Origin: Mogibacterium sp.
GTDB taxonomy: Bacteria; Bacillota; Clostridia; Peptostreptococcales; Anaerovoracaceae
Direction of reading: 5' to 3'
Length of the DNA: 35,219 bases
Assembly: GCA_017433975.1 (NCBI GenBank)
Contig: JAFRGD010000003.1
Span: 1-35,219 of the forward strand
A program made the translations under genes and the position numbers. The notes below the pieces were generated by a model. The model was not told the origin of the DNA. It saw only the letters and a list, made by a program, of their open reading frames with translations, and searched no databases. How positions within the stretch are numbered: the stretch's first letter is position 1; every line of letters begins with the position of its first letter. This document shows, piece after piece, positions 25,058-33,519 of this stretch.

Positions 25058-25087
25058 GGCGTGACCATCGCGGTCACGCCCGTTTTA
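25058..25087 (+). terminator. Terminator after the amidase
   Basis: GGCGTGACC/GGTCACGCC perfect 9-bp stem, 5-nt loop, then CGTTTTA, 55 nt after the stop. The rest of the gap to 25204 shows nothing I recognise. Confidence 0.88.
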
Positions 25088-25203
25088 CTTTCCGGTTCTG
25101 TGTTCCATTTCAGAGCTGATACCTGTCCCGGATCTTTTTCAATTTCAAACTGGAGTGTACGACAAGTGTCACAGTTCGATATATTTGTCAAGCGGTTTTC
25201 AAG

Positions 25204-25235
25204 AAAAAAAGAGGTGCTTCCCCGCGAAGCACCTC
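25204..25235 (-). terminator. Terminator of pyruvate kinase
   Basis: GAGGTGCTTC/GAAGCACCTC perfect 10-bp stem with GCGGG loop and seven T on the minus strand, 37 nt after the stop at 25273. Confidence 0.95.
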
Positions 25236-25272
25236 CTGACTTTCATATAATTTGCAATGTTTCCTTCCGCGG

Positions 25273-26751
25273 TTACACCTCGATCACGCGCAGCATGTTG
25301 GTCTTTGCGGCGTCCCCTTCCGACACGGCGCCGGCCGTCAGCACGCAGACGTCGCCGCGGTGGAGGAGTCTCTTCCGGCGAAGCTCCGCGATGGACTTCG
25401 CGATCATCTCGTCCGTCGACGCCGACCACTCCGCGAGCAGCGGCTGCACGCCCCAGTAGAGCATCATCTGCCGCACCACCTGCGGGTCCGGCGAGAGCGC
25501 GTAGATGACCGGCTCCGGCCGGTACTTGGACAGGAGGAGCGCCGTCGTTCCGGTAATCGTCGGGGCGATCAGCGCGGCCGCGTCCAGTTCGTCCGCCGCT
25601 GCAACAGCTGCGCGGCAGGTCGTCTCCGCGATCCGTTCTGCCCGGGTCGCTTTGTGTGCCTTGAGAGCCTGTTGTATGTGCGCCGCGGACTGAATCCACG
25701 CGGCAAACTCAGCGCCTGCGGTAGAAGTACTGAAGTCCCGCTCCCCGTAAGCGAACTGCTCGGTGTACTCCGCGATGGAAACCATCATCTTGAGCGCTTC
25801 GACCGGGTACTCCCCGCTCGCGGTCTCACCGGACAACATGATCGCGTCCGAGCCTTCGTAGACCGCGTTCGCGACGTCCGTCACCTCCGCGCGCGTCGGC
25901 CGCGGGTTGCGGATCATGGAGTCGAGCATCTGGGTCGCCGTGATGACGAGTTTGCCCTGCGCGTTGCATTTTGAGATCATCTCGCGCTGCAGCTCCGGGA
26001 TCTTCTTTGCATCGACCTCCACGCCGAGGTCGCCCCGGGCGACCATGATTCCGTCCGACACCGCGATGATTTCGTCCAGGTTGTCGATTCCCTCCTGGGA
26101 CTCGATCTTGGCGATGATTTTGGTGCTCGCGCCGCGGTCCCGGATCATTTTGCGGATTTTGCGGACTGTCGCTGCATTCCGGACAAAGGATGCCGCGATG
26201 TAGTCAAAGCCGTTCTCAATGCCGAATTCGATGTCTGCGATGTCCTGCTTTGTAACGCCCGGCAGCCCGTTGGCGGAGTCCGGGATGTTCACGCCCTTGC
26301 GCGCGCCGAGCCTTCCCCCGCTCAACACCTTGCAGAGAACTTCCTTACCCTTTACCTCCTCGACCTCGAGCGCAATCAGACCGTCGTCGATCAGGATCAT
26401 CGCCCCGGCCTCGACGTCCTTCGCGATGCCGCGGTAATTGACCGCGATCCGGTCGGCCGTCGTCTTTTCCTTGCCATAATAAACTGTCACGGTATTGCCC
26501 TTGACGATCTCGACCGGCGCGTCCAGCAGTCCGGTCCGGATCTCCGGCCCCTTGGTGTCGAGCAGGCAGGCGATCGGCCGGCCCGCCGCATCCGCCGCCT
26601 TGCGCACGCGCTGCAGCATCGCCAGATGGCTCTCGTGGGTCCCGTGCGAGAAATTGAACCGCGCGACGTCCATCTCCTTGACCAGTTCGTTCAGGACCAG
26701 GTCGTCGTTCTCCCGCGGTCCCATCGTACATACGACTTTTGTTCTTCTCAT
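25273..26751 (-). CDS. pyk: Pyruvate kinase
   Basis: This 492-residue enzyme converts phosphoenolpyruvate and ADP to pyruvate and ATP. Diagnostic parts: RRTKVVCTMGP at the start, NFSHGTHE, LLDTKGPEIRTG, the lysine-containing IIAKIESQEGIDN signature, MVARGDLGVEV, and ATQMLDSMIRNPRPTRAEVTD. The C-terminal domain (about 360-490) is present and length is normal. GGAAG precedes ATG by seven bases. It lies 30 nt downstream of two membrane-protein genes and may share their transcript. Confidence 0.96.
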   Translation of the reverse strand: MRRTKVVCTMGPRENDDLVLNELVKEMDVARFNFSHGTHESHLAMLQRVRKAADAAGRPIACLLDTKGPEIRTGLLDAPVEIVKGNTVTVYYGKEKTTADRIAVNYRGIAKDVEAGAMILIDDGLIALEVEEVKGKEVLCKVLSGGRLGARKGVNIPDSANGLPGVTKQDIADIEFGIENGFDYIAASFVRNAATVRKIRKMIRDRGASTKIIAKIESQEGIDNLDEIIAVSDGIMVARGDLGVEVDAKKIPELQREMISKCNAQGKLVITATQMLDSMIRNPRPTRAEVTDVANAVYEGSDAIMLSGETASGEYPVEALKMMVSIAEYTEQFAYGERDFSTSTAGAEFAAWIQSAAHIQQALKAHKATRAERIAETTCRAAVAAADELDAAALIAPTITGTTALLLSKYRPEPVIYALSPDPQVVRQMMLYWGVQPLLAEWSASTDEMIAKSIAELRRKRLLHRGDVCVLTAGAVSEGDAAKTNMLRVIEV

Positions 26752-26781
26752 GATTTGCTTCCTTCTATGTCAAAAGTTTTT

Positions 26782-27300
26782 TTATTTTGTATCTGAATCG
26801 CGTTGTTTCCGGTCCGCCCGGAGGTCCAGCACGAGGAGCGCGATGCACACCGCCCGGACGAGAAAGCCCGCAATCGCTGCCGGCCAGCCGAACACCAAGT
26901 TGTACCGAAGCGGTACGAGCCGGAGCATCAGGTCTGCCGCGATCAGCGCGATGCACACCTTGTGCACCAGAATCGCTCTCCTCCGCGAACCGCGGAGCAC
27001 GCGGTCCCCGATCAACCCGAGCGCCAGCGCGAGAACCAGCGGGATAAAACAGATCCGGACTTCACTGCCCGTCACCCGAAAGATGGAAGACAGTGCGAGC
27101 GTCAACGCGCGCGGCAACAGGGACATGCCCAGGTCGAACACCGCGGAAAAGATACTCCGCTGAATGAGCAGCGGCGGATACGCAGCCGTTGCGGCGATAT
27201 ATACAGCCGGCAGAATCGCCGACACCTGAAAAATCTTAATATAGAGGTCCGCGCCGGTCAATTGCCGCCGGACGTCGATTCCAAACCGCACCCGTTTCAT
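26782..27300 (-). CDS. Small polytopic membrane protein
   Basis: This 172-residue protein starts at ATG 27300, nine bases after GGAGGAGG and overlapping the upstream stop by ATGA; the frame extends to 27474 without support. Four or five hydrophobic segments (about 21-45, 63-80, 84-100, 110-128, 140-160) are separated by short Arg-rich loops, ending in a basic tail. I do not recognise a family. Tight coupling to the 27297-27935 gene suggests a two-part membrane unit. Confidence 0.7.
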   Translation of the reverse strand: MKRVRFGIDVRRQLTGADLYIKIFQVSAILPAVYIAATAAYPPLLIQRSIFSAVFDLGMSLLPRALTLALSSIFRVTGSEVRICFIPLVLALALGLIGDRVLRGSRRRAILVHKVCIALIAADLMLRLVPLRYNLVFGWPAAIAGFLVRAVCIALLVLDLRADRKQRDSDTK

Positions 27301-27935
27301 TGCCGCACCTCCTCCAGCGTGCGGTCGAGGTACCGCTTTTGAAACACCTTTGTCATCACAGCGGTATCCTGCCTCACATAGACCGTCTCGCCGGTCATCG
27401 GATCGATATAAAATACCGTTACGGTGTTGCTCTCCGGATGGATCGCTTTTGATGACATCCCGTACAATTTGCACAAGGAATTTATGGTCGGTTCGTTCGA
27501 CGGCAGCAGGCAGTCACCGAGGCAGACCAACTCCCCGGAGGCGCACCGCCCCCGCAGAATCGTATCCTCAGCCACCGTCTCCTTCTCAAACGTGTTCATG
27601 TCTACGCGGACGAGGTTGCAGAACGTCATCCCGAGGTCCGACGTTAAGTACTCGTTGAGGTACAGGTCATTTCCCACGATTGCGAGGCCCCACTCGTACC
27701 CGTAGGTACCCTCCAGTTCGAGTTCCATGGTGTTGATCCGGCCCTTGTAGATTCCGCTCGGCTCTACCGTCCCGTAGTGAATCCAGAGGTCCGTCCCCTC
27801 GATTGCGTGGTTGTCATTGATGATGAAAACGTTCTTCGCGTTGTTGAACACCCAGACGTTGACGAAAAACCACAGCGTTAAAAACACTATGATGATCACC
27901 AGGAGCGAATTCATGTTGAATTTTGCTTTGTTCAT
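27297..27935 (-). CDS. Membrane-anchored hypothetical protein
   Basis: This 212-residue protein has one N-terminal membrane helix (about 9-30) and an extracytoplasmic part rich in beta strands with a repeated pattern (LWIHYGT, LYLNEYLT, VFYIDPMTG), perhaps a small propeller or WG-like domain. Four or five cysteines lie in the outer part. GGGAGG is six bases before ATG, and a promoter lies at 27953-27982. Family unknown; it is coupled to the polytopic membrane gene downstream. Confidence 0.7.
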   Translation of the reverse strand: MNKAKFNMNSLLVIIIVFLTLWFFVNVWVFNNAKNVFIINDNHAIEGTDLWIHYGTVEPSGIYKGRINTMELELEGTYGYEWGLAIVGNDLYLNEYLTSDLGMTFCNLVRVDMNTFEKETVAEDTILRGRCASGELVCLGDCLLPSNEPTINSLCKLYGMSSKAIHPESNTVTVFYIDPMTGETVYVRQDTAVMTKVFQKRYLDRTLEEVRQ

Positions 27936-27952
27936 ACTTTCCCTCCCGCATC

Positions 27953-27982
27953 ATCATACCACCGCAGGGAAAACTTTTGCAA
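27953..27982 (-). promoter_or_regulatory. Promoter of the membrane pair and perhaps pyk
   Basis: TTGCAA (27982-27977), an 18-nt spacer and TGG-TATGAT (-10 at 27958-27953), an extended -10 form, with +1 near 27946 and a very short leader. A TTTCGA/TCGAAA palindrome lies upstream at 27995-28008. Confidence 0.6.
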
Positions 27983-28028
27983 TATCGTATCTTTTTTCGA
28001 CATCGAAATCCCTTTATTTTTCAAGGCA

Positions 28029-28057
28029 TTGACTGCCCTCGAGGCGTCTGCTAAACT
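28029..28057 (+). promoter_or_regulatory. Promoter of the type I toxin mRNA
   Basis: TTGACT, a 17-nt spacer and TAAACT, with +1 predicted at about 28064, exactly where the GGTGCTGCC repeat begins. Confidence 0.65.
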
Positions 28058-28136
28058 TGCCCTGGTGCTGCCATAGAATGGTAGGCGGTTAGCCCTCAAC
28101 CGAGGGTGCTGAACCCTCAGAAAGGGGGTGAGGCTG

Positions 28137-28217
28137 ATGACAGTATTTGAAGCGCTATATTTCAGCGTGACCTTGGGTCTGCTGCTTGTAGCCGTTCTCA
28201 CGTACCTAAAGAAATAA
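28137..28217 (+). CDS. Holin-like type I toxin peptide
   Basis: A 26-codon frame, too short for usual gene calling, begins MTVFEALYFSVTLGLLLVAV and ends LTYLKK. The MTVFEAL start, a single membrane helix and a Lys-Lys end are those of the Firmicutes putative holin-like toxins (Hol_Tox, related to TxpA/BsrG peptides), which depolarise membranes when overmade. AAAGGGGGTGAGG lies just upstream. In the leader, CCCTC and GAGGG segments can form competing hairpins and CCTCAACC can cover the ribosome site. The 3' end of the frame is overlapped by an antisense RNA (28208-28292), the expected antitoxin. Confidence 0.85.
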   Translation: MTVFEALYFSVTLGLLLVAVLTYLKK

Positions 28218-28292
28218 CCGCCCAAGTGCTAGTTGGACGGTTACGTAAGTAATCTTCACTAGGGCTAACCGTCTATCGGCAGCACCTTTTGC
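28208..28292 (-). ncRNA. Antisense antitoxin RNA
   Basis: From the promoter at 28299-28326 a minus-strand RNA of about 85 nt should start near 28292. It should end at the hairpin TAACCG/CGGTTA with inner CCAA/TTGG (28215-28243), followed by TTTCTTT (28214-28208), which is inside the last toxin codons. It is therefore complementary to the 3' end of the toxin mRNA, as in txpA/RatA-type pairs. Its 5' region (28286-28261) resembles the 5' end of the toxin mRNA itself. Confidence 0.8.
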
Positions 28293-28298
28293 ATGTTC

Positions 28299-28326
28299 AT
28301 TATATCATATCAACTGTTCGTGTCAA
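28299..28326 (-). promoter_or_regulatory. Consensus promoter of the antisense RNA
   Basis: TTGACA (28326-28321), a 16-nt spacer and TATAAT (28304-28299). The -35 overlaps the stop codon of the MATE transporter gene. Confidence 0.85.
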
Positions 28327-29699
28327 TTGCATTCTTCCGGCTTGCTGCGCAGCTTGCTCTTGTAAAACCGGTACGCGACGATCGCCGTCAGGATGACCGT
28401 CAGCGTGTCCGCCGTCGCCTGCGCCCAGACGATCCCGTACATTCCGAAGAAATGATTCAGAATGAAAAGCATCGGGATGTTTAGCCCCGCCCAGCGGGCG
28501 ACCGCGAGGAAGAGCGCCGTGTTCCCCTCACCGAGCCCCTGGAACGCAAACACCGGGCAGAAGCTCAGGAACATCAGCGGCGTCGCGATGCTCCGCGCCT
28601 TGAGGAAGGCGGTCCCGAGGCGCACCGTTTCCGCGTCCGAGATGAAGAACCGGAGGATGTCTCCCGCAAAGAACTGGTACATGACCACGCTGGCGACGCC
28701 GATCAGGGCACCGACGGTCAACGTGAACCGGAGCACATCGATCATCCGCTTGTGGTTGCCAGACGAATAGTTGTACGCAACCAGCGGGACCATGCCGAGG
28801 CTCATGCCGACGCCGATGTTCAGCGGCAGCCGCTCGACCTTGAGCACGAGTCCGATCGCCGCGAGCGCGATGTCCGTATAGCCCGCCATCAGCTTGTCGA
28901 TGACGACATAGTCGATGTCAAAGAGCAGCGTCCCGACCGCCGACGGCACGCCGACGTTGAAAATCGACCGGATGCTCTCACCGCTCGGCCGTCCTTCATT
29001 TGTATAAAACCGGATGACCGGATTGTTTTTCATCCGTCGGACGCGCGTGATAAAGAACGTGCAGGCGATGCAGTTCGACAGCATCGTCGCAATGCCCGCA
29101 CCGAGCACTTCGTTGCCCGGTTTCATGATCAAAAACATGAAGATTGGATCTAAGATGATGTTGACGATGCCGCCGAGTGCCATGCCGAAGCCGGACGTCC
29201 GGGACTCGCCGATACTCCGGCACATATAGCTCATCACATTGGCGATGACGGTCGGGATCCCGCCGAGCACGATGACGCATGTGACGTACTGTCGCGCATA
29301 AGTGAACGTGTTCCCGCTCGCGCCAAGGAGCCCGAGGAGCGGCTTCATGAAAAGCAGCGCGCCGATCGAAAAGCAGGCCGTGATCGCAATCGCGACCTGA
29401 AAAGAAAACGCGGAGACTTTGCGCGCCTCATCCACTTTGGAGACGCCAAGCAACCGCGAAATCAGGGCGCCGCCGCCCGCGCCGGTCAGCCCTGCCAATG
29501 AAATCGTAATATTGAATACAGGCAAAATGAGAGCGGCGCCCGCAACCATGTACGGGTTGTTGGTCCGCCCGAGGTAGAAGGTGTCCGCCATATTGTAAAT
29601 CAGCACGATCAGCTGACTGAATATGGTCGGCAGCGCCATTCTCCTCACCGCCTGTGGTACCGGCAGCGTCTCAAATACGTCCCTGTTGATATCTGCCAT
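28323..29699 (-). CDS. MATE-family efflux transporter
   Basis: This 458-residue protein has about 12 membrane helices in two similar halves. It shows the MATE/DinF-like start (LPVPQAVRRMALPTIFSQLIVLIYNMADTF in form, with Pro and an Asp in helix 1), the GAGGGALISRLLG turn, and matching motifs in the second half (GVGMSLGMVPLVAYNYSSGN). MATE proteins export cationic drugs or metabolites using Na+ or H+. AAGGA lies four bases before ATG. It follows the second TPR gene with a 34-nt gap, so it may be the last gene of the kinase operon. Confidence 0.93.
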   Translation of the reverse strand: MADINRDVFETLPVPQAVRRMALPTIFSQLIVLIYNMADTFYLGRTNNPYMVAGAALILPVFNITISLAGLTGAGGGALISRLLGVSKVDEARKVSAFSFQVAIAITACFSIGALLFMKPLLGLLGASGNTFTYARQYVTCVIVLGGIPTVIANVMSYMCRSIGESRTSGFGMALGGIVNIILDPIFMFLIMKPGNEVLGAGIATMLSNCIACTFFITRVRRMKNNPVIRFYTNEGRPSGESIRSIFNVGVPSAVGTLLFDIDYVVIDKLMAGYTDIALAAIGLVLKVERLPLNIGVGMSLGMVPLVAYNYSSGNHKRMIDVLRFTLTVGALIGVASVVMYQFFAGDILRFFISDAETVRLGTAFLKARSIATPLMFLSFCPVFAFQGLGEGNTALFLAVARWAGLNIPMLFILNHFFGMYGIVWAQATADTLTVILTAIVAYRFYKSKLRSKPEECN

Positions 29700-29733
29700 T
29701 GGTTCCTTTCCGGTCCGTCACCTCACACTTCGA

Positions 29734-31401
29734 CTATTCGTCCTTATACCCGGCGAAACCCTGTTTGCCGCCGATGTTGTAAAGCCCGTAGAATGTCATC
29801 ACTGGCTTATACTCCTCTTCTGACCCGCTCACGCCCCACATCCAGTTGAGGAATTCTTCGGTCAGTTCCTTCGCAGGCTTGCCCGGCAGATAGAGTTCCA
29901 TTACCTCCGCATCGTCCAGGCCGTACGGCCGGCTGACGATGTACCGTACGCCGTCCTCATAATACACGCGGCCCTCTTCATCCTCATTCACCAGCGTGTC
30001 AATTTTGAACCGGTAAGTGTAATCATCCACGTATTCCACATCTTTGAAAGATCCATGGAAGTCGCAAATGTAGACTGTCCCGTTCGGGTAGCCGTCGCCG
30101 CTGTCGCCCATGTCCGAATCGTGATACTGCCCCACAAAGGTCCCGTCCGGGCTGATATGCATGGTCGTCGCCCAGCCGCCGGCACCGCTCGCGAAGATAA
30201 AGGATACGTCGTCGAGCTGTCCGAAGGCCTCTTCCATGCTCACATCGTGAATCGCGGCCTCCTTGCGGGCCTGTTCCGCCTCGAGCGCCTTCGCGAGTTC
30301 CTCCGGCATCGTCGTGCTGTGGTAGCGCATCGTCCAGTAGGACTCGCCGTCGATCGTCACGAGTTCCATGACCGTATAATAAGTTTCAGGCTCTTGATAC
30401 CAGTAATGGTCGACTGCTGTGTAATACGCATCGTCTTTGTAGTAGACAGTCGGGGCATAGAAGTCCGGAGCTCCGCCGAGATACGTCACATAGTATAAAT
30501 TCCCGTCGGTCATCACGCTGTCGATTTCCGCGGCAAAGGCCCCGACGCCGGTTCTCGCGCCGCCGAAGTAGTAATAACCGTCCTGTTCATAGAAATCATG
30601 GTTGGCCTCTCCGCGCTCTAGCATCGCAGCGATGTCGTCGTCCGTCGCGTGGAAGATGTTTTTTGCGACCCAGTTGACCGTCTCGACGCGGCGCTGCATG
30701 TACATGTAATAGCCGTTGCCCCAGTCCATGGCCCAGCCGCGCGGGTCCGTTGTCGAACTGTCTCCGGTGCCGTAGACCCCGTCCTGATTGACCGGATACC
30801 ACTCATAGTTGACCGGATAATCCCCGGCCAGCGCCGCGAGGATTCCGCTCTCTGCGGCCTTCGATGCATCGTACTCCGCTGAATAATCCGTCAGGAACAT
30901 ATAGTAGTGCGAGAGGAACGCTTTCAGCTGATCCGCCTCCGGAACGCTGGACGGGTCCATCCACCGCAGCACGCCCGGCGCCGGAACCAGGTCTTTGTTC
31001 CCCGGTACGCGGCCGTTTCTCGTATCCTCCTCCGCGTCTTTGTACTTGTCGTCTTTTGTATCGTCGTACAGCTTGCGGTATTCGTCCGCCGCTTCGTCGT
31101 ATTTCTTGTTGACCGCCTTGGTGTACGCCAGGCCTTCCCGCGCCTTGGTCTTGCGCGGATTCATCGCGACGGCAGCTGCGTATTCGATCTCCGCCTGCTC
31201 GTAATTTCCTTCGATGAAATACTTCTCCGCCACAGCCACCTGATCGTTATACCGTTTGTTCGCGAGCGCGAAGTGCCCGACGACGGCGGCGATGATGGCG
31301 ACCGCCACGACCGCGATGATGAGGTAGACCGCCTTGGACTTGCCGGCTTGCTTGCGGGCGCTCGTCATCAGTTCCGCTGTGTTCTCATAGTTTCTTTCCA
31401 T
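29734..31401 (-). CDS. Membrane TPR protein with large C-terminal outer domain
   Basis: This 555-residue protein has a cytosolic tail of about 23 residues with ENTAELM (6-12), a membrane helix (24-47), then tetratricopeptide-like repeats on the outer face (about 50-120, EKYFIEGNYEQAEIEYAAAV and the KYDEAADEYRKLYDD pair). A Tyr/Asp-rich C-terminal region follows (about 135-555) in which I recognise no family. Residues 1-125 are nearly the same as in the gene at 31445-32554, while the rest is unrelated. It is 43 nt downstream of that gene. The ENTxEL tail is shared with two other products of this operon and may be a kinase target. Confidence 0.8.
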   Translation of the reverse strand: MERNYENTAELMTSARKQAGKSKAVYLIIAVVAVAIIAAVVGHFALANKRYNDQVAVAEKYFIEGNYEQAEIEYAAAVAMNPRKTKAREGLAYTKAVNKKYDEAADEYRKLYDDTKDDKYKDAEEDTRNGRVPGNKDLVPAPGVLRWMDPSSVPEADQLKAFLSHYYMFLTDYSAEYDASKAAESGILAALAGDYPVNYEWYPVNQDGVYGTGDSSTTDPRGWAMDWGNGYYMYMQRRVETVNWVAKNIFHATDDDIAAMLERGEANHDFYEQDGYYYFGGARTGVGAFAAEIDSVMTDGNLYYVTYLGGAPDFYAPTVYYKDDAYYTAVDHYWYQEPETYYTVMELVTIDGESYWTMRYHSTTMPEELAKALEAEQARKEAAIHDVSMEEAFGQLDDVSFIFASGAGGWATTMHISPDGTFVGQYHDSDMGDSGDGYPNGTVYICDFHGSFKDVEYVDDYTYRFKIDTLVNEDEEGRVYYEDGVRYIVSRPYGLDDAEVMELYLPGKPAKELTEEFLNWMWGVSGSEEEYKPVMTFYGLYNIGGKQGFAGYKDE

Positions 31402-31444
31402 GATGTGTACCTTTGCTTATACTAAGAAGTTCAAAAGACAACGA

Positions 31445-32554
31445 TTAGTCGGTCAGTTCGGACACCCGGAAGAAGATCCACTCTGCCGGATCGCCCTCCC
31501 AGTAGTCCGGATATTGGAACCCCTCCGCCTCGGTAACCTCCGGGGAGAGCGCTGCCCTGGCGTATTCGGAGCCGAACATCAGCCCGTCGTAGTCCGCCGG
31601 GACCGTAATGGTGTAGGTCTCCGTAGCCGTGAGGTGCCAGACGACCGTCCGGCGGCCGTTCGCGTCGGTGACCTGCGGGGTCCCCCACTGCGCGTCGAGG
31701 ACGTGCGTGCCGGAGTACGGGATGACCGTTCCGTCGTACTCGATCTCCCCGCGGACCTCCGCCTGCGAAGCGGTTTCATTCCCGTCGGTGTGCAGGGTGT
31801 CGAAATTGAAGAATTTCCCGGTGTAATAGTCGTATGGTTTATATGCGTTGAAGTTGACGCTGAGGTTGTTGAACTCCTCGGTCGGATAGGAGAATCTGGT
31901 GTCAACGTTGGTGACGAAAGCGATCGTATAAGTGACGTTCCCGTCCGCATCCGCGGCGCTGACGGTGACCTCCGGTGCGCCGAGCGTGCCGGAAAGCGCT
32001 TCGATGTCGGTCCCGGCGTAGTAAGCGCGGCCCGTCGGTTTGAGGGTCAGGGTGCCAGGCGCCGCGGTAAATGTAAGATGATTCTCCTCCGCAAACGGTG
32101 GCGGCGTCACGACGATCGGTTCCGTGATCGGAATCGGGCAAAGCGTGAGGTCAGACGGTATTTGACCGTTTCGCACCTCTTCCTCAGCGGTCAGATACCG
32201 TTCGTCCTTGGTATCCTCGTACAGTTTGCGGTACTCGTCTCCCGCCTCGTCAAATTTCTTGTTGATGGCCATGGTGTACGCCAGGCCTTCCCGCGCTCTG
32301 ACCTTGCGTGGGTTTATCGCGACGGCCGCTGCGTATTGCACTTCCGCCTGCTCGTAGTCGCCCTCGGTGAAATATTTGTCGGCCAGAGCGACCTGGTCGT
32401 TGTACCGTTTATTCACAAGGGCGAAATGACCGACGACGCCGGCGATGATTGCGACCGCGATGACGGCGATGATGATGTAAACCGCGCCGGACTTTCCGGC
32501 TTTCTTTCGGTTCCCGGTCATCAGTTCCGATGTGTTTTCAACAGTTGGGTCCAT
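31445..32554 (-). CDS. Membrane TPR protein with beta-rich C-terminal domain
   Basis: This 369-residue protein has a cytosolic tail with ENTSELM (6-12), a membrane helix (24-47), TPR-like repeats (about 50-120), a Pro-rich linker (about 136-150) and a C-terminal domain rich in alternating Thr/Val strands, perhaps immunoglobulin-like. The first 125 residues are close to those of 29734-31401. The start at ATG 32554 has AGGAG five bases upstream and overlaps the end of the GDPD gene by 34 nt, so translation is probably coupled. Function unknown; its place next to kinase and lectin genes suggests a surface complex. Confidence 0.8.
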   Translation of the reverse strand: MDPTVENTSELMTGNRKKAGKSGAVYIIIAVIAVAIIAGVVGHFALVNKRYNDQVALADKYFTEGDYEQAEVQYAAAVAINPRKVRAREGLAYTMAINKKFDEAGDEYRKLYEDTKDERYLTAEEEVRNGQIPSDLTLCPIPITEPIVVTPPPFAEENHLTFTAAPGTLTLKPTGRAYYAGTDIEALSGTLGAPEVTVSAADADGNVTYTIAFVTNVDTRFSYPTEEFNNLSVNFNAYKPYDYYTGKFFNFDTLHTDGNETASQAEVRGEIEYDGTVIPYSGTHVLDAQWGTPQVTDANGRRTVVWHLTATETYTITVPADYDGLMFGSEYARAALSPEVTEAEGFQYPDYWEGDPAEWIFFRVSELTD

Positions 32555-33519
32555 GTCCTCTCCTCTCCGGCCTGATACTGTATCTCGATCATCGGAACGC
32601 CTGCCGCGGCGAGTTCCTCCACGCGGTCTGCGTCCGTGACGCGGTAAACCTGGTAATACACACCCGCTTCGTTGAGCCGCCGGATCAGTTCATCCGTTGC
32701 ATAATCATCTCTTACCGAAAGCAGCGCGTTCGGATAGCCGCGCAGCATTTCGATGGACCCGTCGATCCCGTCCGCCGGGTCGTAAAGCCACGAAATGCAC
32801 GCATGCGGACAGATGTCGAGAATCAGCTCCCGTACCGCAGCGGACCGCGTGACGAAGAACGTCCGGTAAATCATCCCGTTGTCCTCAACCGTCCGGACGA
32901 CGCGCTCCGCGTACGCCCGGTCCCACCAGCCGCTTTTGGAGCAGTCGACGTTGAGTACCAGACCCGCCGCCGACACCTCCCGCACCGCCTCCTCAAAGGT
33001 CGGAACCCGGAGCACCTGTCCGCTGTACTCCGGATAGCCGGCGGTATTCACTTGAAGCGACGAAATCGATTCATCGCTCAGGCTCCCGATGTATCCGGAG
33101 CCGTTGGTCGTCGAATCTACATAGTCGTCGTGCATCAGGAACGGTGTCCCTTCGGCCGACGGACCGACGTCGATCTCCACCGCATCGTAGCCGAGTGTGT
33201 CTGCAAGCGCGATCGCTTCGAGCGTATTCGGCGGCGCTTCTTCGGCCGCCCCGCAGTGGGCCGATAGAATGGGTTTTTTCTCAAAGATCCAGAACGGTCC
33301 CACTGAGACCGCAATCCGGTGCCCCTCCGAGACCGCGTCCGAAGCCGCGGAAAACAAAATGCCGGCATCTCTCTGCAGCACATCCTCCGGCGCTTCGCCG
33401 CCGGGAGCCGTACCGCAGGACACCAGCGTCCAGCACAGCACCGCGGTCAGCGCCAGACAAACCCGCCGGGTCCGCCTATTGCACGTCGGCCGCGCTGTCC
33501 CATTCACAGATGAATCCAT
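32521..33519 (-). CDS. GDPD-like lipoprotein with altered active site
   Basis: This 332-residue protein has a basic N-terminus, a hydrophobic stretch and a lipobox LVSC (32-35), so it is probably a lipoprotein on the outer membrane face. From residue 84 it follows the glycerophosphodiester phosphodiesterase barrel: SAHCGAAEEAPPNTLEAI, DAVEIDV (Glu115, Asp117), FLMHDDYVDSTTNGSG (His130). The usual His-Arg pair is His88-Cys89, and the later Glu-x-Lys metal/substrate pair is not clear (LNVDCSKS). The enzyme may be altered or inactive. It overlaps the lectin gene by 44 nt and the TPR gene by 34 nt. The start at ATG 33519 lacks a clear ribosome site. Confidence 0.8.
   Translation of the reverse strand: MDSSVNGTARPTCNRRTRRVCLALTAVLCWTLVSCGTAPGGEAPEDVLQRDAGILFSAASDAVSEGHRIAVSVGPFWIFEKKPILSAHCGAAEEAPPNTLEAIALADTLGYDAVEIDVGPSAEGTPFLMHDDYVDSTTNGSGYIGSLSDESISSLQVNTAGYPEYSGQVLRVPTFEEAVREVSAAGLVLNVDCSKSGWWDRAYAERVVRTVEDNGMIYRTFFVTRSAAVRELILDICPHACISWLYDPADGIDGSIEMLRGYPNALLSVRDDYATDELIRRLNEAGVYYQVYRVTDADRVEELAAAGVPMIEIQYQAGEERTWTQLLKTHRN

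Noticed and set aside
27932..28225. Minus-strand frame of 97 codons across the type I toxin locus
   Set aside because: It runs antisense through the toxin and its structured leader and has no ribosome site; the promoters and the MTVFEAL peptide explain the region better.
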